Made by a program: the position numbers and the translations under genes
Assembly: GCA_905479845.1 (NCBI GenBank)
Contig: CAJQOB010000264.1
Coordinates: 1 to 11,978 of the forward strand
DNA length: 11,978 nucleotides
Direction: 5' to 3'
Source: an uncultured Flavobacteriales bacterium
Lineage (GTDB): Bacteria > Bacteroidota > Bacteroidia > Flavobacteriales_D > Crocinitomicaceae
The notes under the pieces: generated by a model
Database searches by the model: none
What the model saw: the letters and a program-made list of their open reading frames with translations, nothing else
What the model was told of the DNA's origin: nothing
In this document: one piece after another, positions 6,256 to 11,978 of the stretch
Position numbering within the stretch: the stretch's first letter is position 1
Layout: each line of letters opens with the position of its first letter

Positions 6256-6864
6256 ATGAGTTCTCTATTGCCCTTTAAAAAGAAAAATGCCATCGAAGCA
6301 GGTTGCGATGAAGCAGGAAGAGGTTGCCTTGCAGGTCCTGTTGTTGCTGCCGCCGTAATCCTTCCCTTGGACTTTAAAAATGAGCTTTTGGACGACTCAA
6401 AAAAGCTCACAGAAGCGAAGCGGAAAAAGCTCAGACCCATCATTGAAAAGGAAGCTTTGGCCTACGGTGTTTCCTTTGTTGACGAGAAGGAAATCGACCA
6501 AATTAACATCTTGAATGCAAGTTTTACTGCCATGCACAGGGCTGTCGATCAGTTAAAATTGAGACCTACTTCGCTATTAATTGATGGGAATAGATTCAAC
6601 CCTTACCCCGATATTCCTCATGATTGTATTATAAAAGGAGACGGGAAATATTTATCCATCGCCGCAGCTTCAATTTTAGCGAAGACCTACCGAGATGAGT
6701 ACATGGAAAAACTTGATTTAGAGTTCCCAATGTACGATTGGAAAAACAACAAGGGGTATCCAACAGCAAAACATCGTGCTGGAATTTTTGAGCATGGCGA
6801 CTGCAAATACCACCGCCAAACATTTACACTGCTTTCGCCAGAACAACTATCACTTTTCCCCTAA
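6256..6864 (+). CDS. rnhB: Ribonuclease HII
   Basis: This 202-aa enzyme cleaves the RNA strand of RNA-DNA hybrids and removes single ribonucleotides misincorporated into DNA. The four acidic catalytic residues are visible: D18 and E19 in GCDEAGRGCLAGP, D110 in LLIDGNRF, and D147 in AKTYRDEYM. Other family blocks are DDSKKLTEAKR (46-56), IKGDGKYLSIAAASILAK (126-143) and the C-terminal NNKGYPTAKHRAGIFEHG followed by YHRQTF. The length is normal for bacterial RNase HII. The start MSSLLPFKK places EAGCDEAGRG near residue 14, as in related proteins, and no Shine-Dalgarno sequence is evident, as is usual in this phylum. It is divergent from the secreted-protein gene and is followed by a 114-nt gap. 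It appears complete and functional. Confidence 0.97.
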   Translation: MSSLLPFKKKNAIEAGCDEAGRGCLAGPVVAAAVILPLDFKNELLDDSKKLTEAKRKKLRPIIEKEALAYGVSFVDEKEIDQINILNASFTAMHRAVDQLKLRPTSLLIDGNRFNPYPDIPHDCIIKGDGKYLSIAAASILAKTYRDEYMEKLDLEFPMYDWKNNKGYPTAKHRAGIFEHGDCKYHRQTFTLLSPEQLSLFP

Positions 6865-6925
6865 ATCGGAATTAAACAAACCCAACCGAACGTTTAAAAC
6901 ATTAGATTGTTGATTTTTAAATTGG

Positions 6926-6962
6926 AGGCACGACTTCTACGGAAGCATTCTGCCTATTTTTG
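6926..6962 (+). terminator. Possible weak terminator or leader hairpin after rnhB, overlapping a -7-like element
   Basis: AGGCA (6926-6930) pairs with TGCCT (6951-6955). Inside, CTTC-TACG-GAAG (6934-6945) forms a short stem closed by a C(UACG)G tetraloop, a stable UNCG type. A T-rich stretch ATTTTTG follows (6956-6962), so it could end the rnhB transcript. However, TATTTTTG (6955-6962) is also an exact TAnnTTTG match 16 nt before the next start. Both readings are weak because the stem is interrupted and no -33 box is clear. Confidence 0.3.
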
Positions 6963-6978
6963 ATAGAAATAACATCTC

Positions 6979-9123
6979 ATGTTTAAGCGCGTTCTTCTTG
7001 GACTTGTTCTTCTCGTCAGTATTGCTTGGATCGGTTACACGGCATTTGGAATTCTCACAGCGACAAATGATTACTCCGAACTCCATGTTTTCAACAAAGA
7101 AGATGGTCAAATTTTAATCGTGAATCGTGCGAACGAAATGAACTTATCTGCTGTTGAAGGGTTTGTTTCCAGTCCAAATTTTGAAATCGTCGAAACGATC
7201 AATCACGATTACAAAACTGGCTTTTTCAGCTCGACGCGCCCACATTTCATCTTGATCAATGAATCGAATTGGAATCCAGAATCGATCAAGGAAATCTTCA
7301 ATCAAGAGAGCATTAAAATCAATAAAAGTAAAAAGTCATTCTCATTTGAAGAGTGGTCTGGAACTTACAAGAAAGAACGGCTGTACGTTTCAAAAAAGAA
7401 ATTCGACTTGAACAAAGATGCTCTCCCTGAATTCATTTACGACAAAAAAGCAAGTGCTTCTGTTTTATACTTTGGAAAAAACAATGATGTGGAATCAGTC
7501 TTGGACATCTATTTCAAAGAAAACGGCAAGGTTGATTACATTACTCGAAACGACAACGTAAAGCAAGGAAAGCAGATCCGAGACGAAGAATTGTTCGGAG
7601 GTTATATCAGTAGAAAATCGACTGGTTATCACTTTTACGAGCGGGATTACTACTCGACCTTGGACGGAGAGTATGCCAAAAGTCCAATGACCAAATGGTT
7701 GCAAGCAGGATTTGTAGAAGTAGAATACGCTGGAGAAAGGGTACTTATCTCTGATTACATCGATGGACAAGATCCTATCCTCATTCTAAATGATTTACAG
7801 CAAACAATTGATGAGTATTCGTTTAAAACTCGCCTTACTTCATCCTTCCCAAGTGCTGGGAAATCTTATTTCGTGAAGTATCTTGAGGATTTGGTTGTAT
7901 TCTCGCAGAAGGAAGAAATTTGTGATCAATTCATCGCCGATTACAAACTAGGAAAGACTATAACGCAAAACAGAACCTCACAGAAAAGAGTGTTTGGTGA
8001 CCTTCCCCAGTCCGTTTCGGAACGGTACATTTCCACAGATGTTCGTTTATCGAAAGCAGTTTACAAAGGCTACTTGCTTGAGACAAAATTTGGGAAATCA
8101 GAAGTTAAGATTGAATCGCAGGATCAATCAATTGCAATGACGTGTAATTTTGACATTGTCGACTTCAAAACATTTAACGAACCCGGAAAAGTAGTTGCTC
8201 TAGGATCAAAGGGAGAAGTGCACTTCTTCAAAAAGGGCAAACTTGCTTGGAAAAAAGAAATTGAAAGCAAAGCCTTGGGTGAAATTCAAATCATTGAGCT
8301 TCATGGCGGAGGTGCGCAACATGTATTAGTTAACACTGAAGATGCTATTCACCTTTGGGACCTAAACGGAAATGATGCTCCTGGTTTCCCTATTGAATTA
8401 GAGAATTCCGCTATTAACGAAGTGAAGTTTTACCGTTGGAAGGACAAGAGCTATTTCCTAATTACAAATGAAGAATACTTAACCATCCAGTTTGATTCGG
8501 AAGGCAGAGAACTTAGCATCTTAAAGTCTGAACTTGTCCCTGTTCGTAAAATTGATGTTTGGGCGAGCCAAGGTAGATTGTTCTATGGATTCGCTTCGTC
8601 TTCTGAATTCGAGATGTTTGAAGTAGCGATAGACAAGTCATTGAGGAGGTTCGATATTCCAGAAAACAGTCAATCTATCAAAACACCCAATCAGCTGTTT
8701 CATTATGGGTTTATTGATGGCAGACTTTGTCAAATTGATCAAAAAGGTTCTAAAACTACCTATGAAAAATACGCGGACGGTAAGCTACTACCAATCAATG
8801 AAAAAACAAAAAACCCAACTTTGATCGTACAGTCGAGGAACAATATACACCTCATCAATCAAAAAGGAATTCAAATTGGAAAACTTAGAATGCCTTTTAA
8901 CGAAATCGAAGACGTTCGCTTTTTTAGTCTGAATTCGGGAAAAACAGTAGTATCAGTTATTGATGGTCTAGAGAATAACGTATATTTGTATGATATAGCT
9001 GGTACCGAACTTATAGAAAACTCACTCGAAGGAAAAACACAAGTGCGCGTTTCTACATTTGGCGAAGGCTTTATGGTAACTACAGTGGTTGATAATTATA
9101 TCATCCAATATTTTGAAAACTAA
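6979..9123 (+). CDS. Large membrane-anchored envelope protein with propeller-like C-terminal half
   Basis: This 714-aa protein has an N-terminal hydrophobic helix (about 5-27, no good cleavage site or lipobox), so it is likely anchored in the inner membrane with its bulk in the periplasm. The N-terminal half (about 30-370) is a mixed alpha/beta region I cannot assign. The C-terminal half (about 385-714) is a series of short beta-strand blocks separated by turns. One of them, LWDLNGNDAPGFPIEL (459-474), resembles propeller blades or FG-GAP-like repeats in Bacteroidota proteins, so a beta-propeller is likely but unproven. There are no catalytic motifs. The stop is 15 bp before the start of the OmpA-family gene, so the two are almost surely co-transcribed and may act together at the envelope. 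A DUF3352-like relation for the N-terminal half is possible, but I cannot confirm it. Confidence 0.88.
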   Translation: MFKRVLLGLVLLVSIAWIGYTAFGILTATNDYSELHVFNKEDGQILIVNRANEMNLSAVEGFVSSPNFEIVETINHDYKTGFFSSTRPHFILINESNWNPESIKEIFNQESIKINKSKKSFSFEEWSGTYKKERLYVSKKKFDLNKDALPEFIYDKKASASVLYFGKNNDVESVLDIYFKENGKVDYITRNDNVKQGKQIRDEELFGGYISRKSTGYHFYERDYYSTLDGEYAKSPMTKWLQAGFVEVEYAGERVLISDYIDGQDPILILNDLQQTIDEYSFKTRLTSSFPSAGKSYFVKYLEDLVVFSQKEEICDQFIADYKLGKTITQNRTSQKRVFGDLPQSVSERYISTDVRLSKAVYKGYLLETKFGKSEVKIESQDQSIAMTCNFDIVDFKTFNEPGKVVALGSKGEVHFFKKGKLAWKKEIESKALGEIQIIELHGGGAQHVLVNTEDAIHLWDLNGNDAPGFPIELENSAINEVKFYRWKDKSYFLITNEEYLTIQFDSEGRELSILKSELVPVRKIDVWASQGRLFYGFASSSEFEMFEVAIDKSLRRFDIPENSQSIKTPNQLFHYGFIDGRLCQIDQKGSKTTYEKYADGKLLPINEKTKNPTLIVQSRNNIHLINQKGIQIGKLRMPFNEIEDVRFFSLNSGKTVVSVIDGLENNVYLYDIAGTELIENSLEGKTQVRVSTFGEGFMVTTVVDNYIIQYFEN

Positions 9124-9138
9124 AAACACTTTTACAGA

Positions 9139-11697
9139 ATGAGAACATTAAAACGTTTAGCATTACTTGCCGTCGTGTCACTTTCTTTCTCGAGTTTCGG
9201 TCAAAATTACTTAGGGGTTCACAGCAGTAACTTCGGAGGAGTAATGGCAACTGACTTGCAACCTGCAAGTTTCGTAGATGGAAGATTTAAATTCGACCTC
9301 AACCTAGCAAGTTTCAATTTTGGCTTTTGGAACAACGCTGCCTACTTCGATTCAGGCGATATGCCGAAATGGTGGGTAAAGTCGTTTAAACAAGATGATT
9401 TCGGCAATGGAGTTACTGGCTACACTATAGGAGGGTCAAATCCACACAACGATTGGATCCTTCCAGATTCAACATTTGCTGATCGTTACGTTGTTCGTCC
9501 TTACACTGAAGATGGTGCAACAAGAACATTAGGGATTTACAACAATGTTCAAGTGGACGTTTTGAACTTTATGTTCCATATCAACCCAAAAATTGCAGTT
9601 GGTTTTGCTGCTAAATTCCGTAGCATCACAAATATTGATGATATCGATCCTAAATTGGCCGTTTTGGCCGAAAATGAATTGGATGTCAGCTCACTATGGG
9701 TTGATCAACTCAATGAGGAATTATTGGACGTAAACCACATGTCTTGGATGGAATATGGCTTTATTTATTCCCAAGTATTGAAAGATGATGGTGAACACTT
9801 CATGAAAGTTGGAGGGAAAGCTAAGTGGTTATCAGGTTATACTGCTGCATACCTACACACAAAGAATTTCGCATATGACCTTTACGATAGCGACAGTACT
9901 GAAAACCTAGTTGGGGATTTTGATTATGGTTATTCAAACAACCTTGACAATTTTGGTTCTGAAGAAGGACTTCCTAAATCTTCATCTAAATTTGGATTGG
10001 GATTAGATCTTGGATTTGTTTACGAATGGCGTCCAGATTGGAAAGAATACAAATACGACATGGATGGCGAAACAAACATCTGGAGAAGAGATAAAGAAAA
10101 ATATAAGCTCCGTGCAGGTGCTTCGATCTTGGATCTCGGAGGTATGAAGTTCCAAAAAGGTGCAGTAACATCTGACTTCTCAGTGAATACTGACCAATAT
10201 TTCGACCTGAACACTTTTAATTCTGCAACTGGTTTTGCTAGCTTCGATTCGATCATCGACAGCTTAACAACAGCTCCGAATAACGGCTGGACTGCTTCCT
10301 CTGATAGCAAGGCAACATTTTTTATGAGAACGCCAACTGCTGCAAGCTTCCAATTGGATTACCACATTTGGAAATACTTCTATGTAAATGCTACAGGTAT
10401 TATTAGCGTGAACAGCAGAAAGAGCCCACATCGTGTTCGTACAGCAAACCAGTTTTCGATTACTCCTAGTTTCGACCACTCATGGTTCGGTGTTCACTTG
10501 CCGTTCTCATACAACAAGTACTCTGGACTCAAATCTGGTTTAGCAACGCGCCTAGGACCTTTAACGCTTGGTGTAACTGATTTCAGAACATTGTTCGCAG
10601 CAGGAAAGATCAAAGGAGCAGAGTTTTACGCTGGCTTAAGAGTTCCAATTCTTTACATGCATCCAAGTGATGTTGATGGTGACCTTGTATCGGATAAAGT
10701 GGATGAGTGTCTAGTAGTTCCTGGAATCTGGGAATTCAAAGGGTGTCCTGATACTGACCGTGATGGAATTAAAGATTTGGAAGATTTATGTCCAAACACT
10801 CCAGGTTTAGCTGAGTACCAAGGATGTCCTGATACGGATGGTGATGGTATTCCAGACAAAGACGATAAGTGTCCAGAAGAAGCTGGAGATGTTGCATTCC
10901 AAGGATGTCCAGACCGTGATAACGATAGCATTATCGATTCAAAAGATGATTGTCCAGATGTAGCTGGTCTTCCAGCATTCAAAGGTTGTCCTGATACGGA
11001 TGGTGACGGAATCAAAGATGAAGACGATGCTTGTCCAGACGTTGCTGGTCCTCTAGTAAACAACGGATGTCCTGATACTGATGCTGATGGGTTGTTTGAC
11101 TTCATCGATGAGTGTCCAACTGAATTCGGACCGAAAGAAAACAACGGATGTCCATGGCCAGATTCCGATGAAGACGGATTGTTGGATAAAGACGATAAGT
11201 GTCCAAACATTGCTGGTCCATTGGCTAATGACGGTTGTCCTTACCAAGACACTGACGAAGATGGCGTACTTGACAAAGATGATGACTGTCCAACAGTAGT
11301 TGGTCCAGTTGATAACAAAGGTTGTCCAGTAATTGAGAAGGAAGTAGAAGAAATTCTTCAAACTGCCTTTGACAACTTAGAGTTCGAGACAGGACGTGAT
11401 GTTATCAAGCCTGAGTCGATTCCTTCATTAACTAAGTTGGCAGAAGTATTGGTTAAGAAACCAGAATGGAAACTTCAAATTGCAGGTCACACGGATAGTC
11501 AAGGAAATGATCAGAACAACTTGATCCTTTCTAAGAAACGTGCAGAAGCTGTGAAGAACTTCATGATTGCTCAAACTGTTTCTGAGGATAGATTGAACGT
11601 TCTTTACTTCGGTGAGACAATGCCAATTGCAGATAACTCAACATCAGAAGGACGTCAACGCAACAGACGTGTGGAAATGAAGATTATCTTCAACTAG
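9139..11697 (+). CDS. DUF5723/OmpA-family outer-membrane protein with TSP3 repeats
   Basis: This 852-aa protein has a signal peptide of about 21 residues (ending SSFG, then Q). The long N-terminal region (about 22-505) is rich in alternating aromatic strands and resembles the DUF5723 outer-membrane barrel domain of Bacteroidota; it opens NYLGVHSSNFGG with DLQPASFVDGRFKFDLNLAS after it. Residues 511-730 hold eight thrombospondin type-3 repeats of the form DTDGDGIxDxxDxCP...GCP, expected to bind calcium and form a stiff linker. Residues about 741-852 are an OmpA C-terminal domain, with LEFETGRDVI, the peptidoglycan-binding signature IAGHTDSQGNDQNN and LSKKRAEAVKNFM, and the closing EGRQRNRRVEMKI. 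It should tie the outer membrane to peptidoglycan. It is second in an operon with the 714-aa protein and ends at a strong terminator. No C-terminal secretion tag is seen. Confidence 0.95.
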   Translation: MRTLKRLALLAVVSLSFSSFGQNYLGVHSSNFGGVMATDLQPASFVDGRFKFDLNLASFNFGFWNNAAYFDSGDMPKWWVKSFKQDDFGNGVTGYTIGGSNPHNDWILPDSTFADRYVVRPYTEDGATRTLGIYNNVQVDVLNFMFHINPKIAVGFAAKFRSITNIDDIDPKLAVLAENELDVSSLWVDQLNEELLDVNHMSWMEYGFIYSQVLKDDGEHFMKVGGKAKWLSGYTAAYLHTKNFAYDLYDSDSTENLVGDFDYGYSNNLDNFGSEEGLPKSSSKFGLGLDLGFVYEWRPDWKEYKYDMDGETNIWRRDKEKYKLRAGASILDLGGMKFQKGAVTSDFSVNTDQYFDLNTFNSATGFASFDSIIDSLTTAPNNGWTASSDSKATFFMRTPTAASFQLDYHIWKYFYVNATGIISVNSRKSPHRVRTANQFSITPSFDHSWFGVHLPFSYNKYSGLKSGLATRLGPLTLGVTDFRTLFAAGKIKGAEFYAGLRVPILYMHPSDVDGDLVSDKVDECLVVPGIWEFKGCPDTDRDGIKDLEDLCPNTPGLAEYQGCPDTDGDGIPDKDDKCPEEAGDVAFQGCPDRDNDSIIDSKDDCPDVAGLPAFKGCPDTDGDGIKDEDDACPDVAGPLVNNGCPDTDADGLFDFIDECPTEFGPKENNGCPWPDSDEDGLLDKDDKCPNIAGPLANDGCPYQDTDEDGVLDKDDDCPTVVGPVDNKGCPVIEKEVEEILQTAFDNLEFETGRDVIKPESIPSLTKLAEVLVKKPEWKLQIAGHTDSQGNDQNNLILSKKRAEAVKNFMIAQTVSEDRLNVLYFGETMPIADNSTSEGRQRNRRVEMKIIFN
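10669..11328 (+). repeat. Eight tandem TSP3 repeat units within the OmpA-family gene
   Basis: Eight in-frame units of 81-87 bp encode the 27-29-residue motif with Asp-rich calcium loops and paired cysteines (xxCP and GCP). The units have drifted at the DNA level, though stretches such as GGATGTCCTGATAC recur. The first unit lacks the Pro after its first Cys (DECLVVPG), and units 7 and 8 each carry two extra residues (WP and YQ) before the Asp loop. Confidence 0.92.
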
Positions 11698-11718
11698 AAA
11701 ATAGTTAACCCAAAATAC

Positions 11719-11754
11719 AAGCCCCAACCTCATTTGAGTGTTGGGGCTTTTTTT
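11719..11754 (+). terminator. Rho-independent terminator of the envelope operon
   Basis: AAGCCCCAAC (11719-11728) and GTTGGGGCTT (11740-11749) form a 10-bp stem. An inner CTC/GAG pairing closes the loop, and seven T follow (11748-11754). It starts 21 nt after the stop of the OmpA-family gene. Confidence 0.93.
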
Positions 11755-11820
11755 GCATTACTAACACAAAAGTGTGAAGTAAATATCCATGAACGGTAAC
11801 ACTTTCAGCAAAAGGATCGC

Positions 11821-11828
11821 TATATTTA
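11821..11828 (+). promoter_or_regulatory. Candidate -7 element for the SRPBCC gene
   Basis: TATATTTA is one mismatch from TAnnTTTG and lies 21 nt before the ATG at 11850, after the terminator of the previous operon. No convincing -33 element is seen. Confidence 0.3.
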
Positions 11829-11849
11829 AGAGAATTACAAACATCTACT

Positions 11850-11978
11850 ATGAGATTTCTACTTAAGCCACTCTTCTTGCTTCTCTCAATTATAGCTATC
11901 GTTCTGATTGTCGGATTGTTCGTTGACGGTGATTTCTCCGTCAGTCGAAAAGTGACAATCAACCAACCAAAGGAAGTC
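11850..11978 (+). CDS. SRPBCC-family protein, 5' part only (cut by window edge)
   Basis: 43 codons are open to the right edge. The sequence starts MRFLLKPLFLLLSIIAIVLI, a membrane helix (about 7-25), followed by VDGDFSVSRKVTINQPKEV. The helix plus DFSVxRxVxINxPKxxV is the usual beginning of Bacteroidota SRPBCC (START-like, polyketide cyclase/dehydrase-type) proteins, in which the strand after the anchor begins the ligand-binding fold. The rest lies outside the window, so the ligand and function cannot be judged. A candidate -7 element precedes it, and the terminator at 11719-11754 separates it from the upstream operon. Confidence 0.75.
   Translation, partial: MRFLLKPLFLLLSIIAIVLIVGLFVDGDFSVSRKVTINQPKEV

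Noticed and set aside
10653..11210. 185-aa minus-strand ORF with regular Ser/Pro/Gly repeats
   Set aside because: It is the antisense shadow of the TSP3 repeats; its periodicity comes from the repeated codons of the real gene.
11705..11962. 85-aa minus-strand ORF at the right end
   Set aside because: It runs through the terminator and opposes the SRPBCC start, and it has no recognisable protein features.
1..11978. Mobile element, defence island or phage remnant
   Set aside because: No transposase, integrase, terminal repeats, tRNA-linked attachment site or toxin-antitoxin pair was found, and base composition is even.

Overview
The window looks like a chromosomal segment of a Bacteroidota bacterium, most likely a flavobacterium-like lineage (Flavobacteriales, perhaps Crocinitomicaceae; the family level is only a guess). 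Reasons: low GC and AT-rich gaps; starts with little or no Shine-Dalgarno sequence; TAnnTTTG-like promoter elements; and proteins typical of the phylum (GH113-like hydrolase, DUF4920 lipoprotein, DUF5723/TSP3/OmpA outer-membrane protein, SRPBCC protein with an N-terminal membrane anchor). Base composition is even throughout and there are no tRNA or rRNA genes, transposases, integrases or CRISPR arrays. It reads as core chromosome, not a mobile island.

Layout, left to right. (1) 1-608, minus: 5' part of a secreted GH113-type glycoside hydrolase, cut by the window edge and missing from a search for complete ORFs. (2) 747-2528, plus: a 593-aa VLCAD-like acyl-CoA dehydrogenase, closed by a strong intrinsic terminator. 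(3) 2733-5090, plus: a tightly packed four-gene operon of a 111-aa orphan protein with a C-terminal CPPMC motif, a roughly seven-helix membrane protein, a HisKA_3 histidine kinase with one membrane helix and no sensor domain, and a NarL/FixJ response regulator. The genes abut or overlap. A perfect 15-bp inverted repeat covers the putative -33 element of the operon promoter. (4) 5093-5593 and 5795-6166, minus: a DUF4920-type lipoprotein and a small secreted protein, separated by a gap holding a terminator and an 11-bp tandem repeat. (5) 6256-6864, plus: RNase HII (rnhB). (6) 6979-11697, plus: a two-gene envelope unit, a 714-aa membrane-anchored protein with propeller-like C-terminal sequence followed 15 bp later by an 852-aa outer-membrane protein (DUF5723-like barrel, eight TSP3 calcium-type repeats, OmpA peptidoglycan-binding domain), closed by a strong terminator. 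(7) 11850-11978, plus: the N-terminus of an SRPBCC-family protein, cut by the window edge.

How the genes may work together. The most system-like part is the operon at 2733-5090. The kinase has no domain of its own to detect a signal, so the membrane protein directly upstream, whose gene overlaps it by 20 bp, is the natural candidate sensor. The small Cys-containing protein may be a ligand, cofactor-binding partner or modulator. The palindrome over the promoter is a candidate autoregulatory operator. The 714-aa/852-aa pair looks like a joint envelope unit linking inner membrane, peptidoglycan and outer membrane. These roles are inferences from domain content and gene order. No gap between genes exceeds about 200 bp, so no long stretch is left unexplained.
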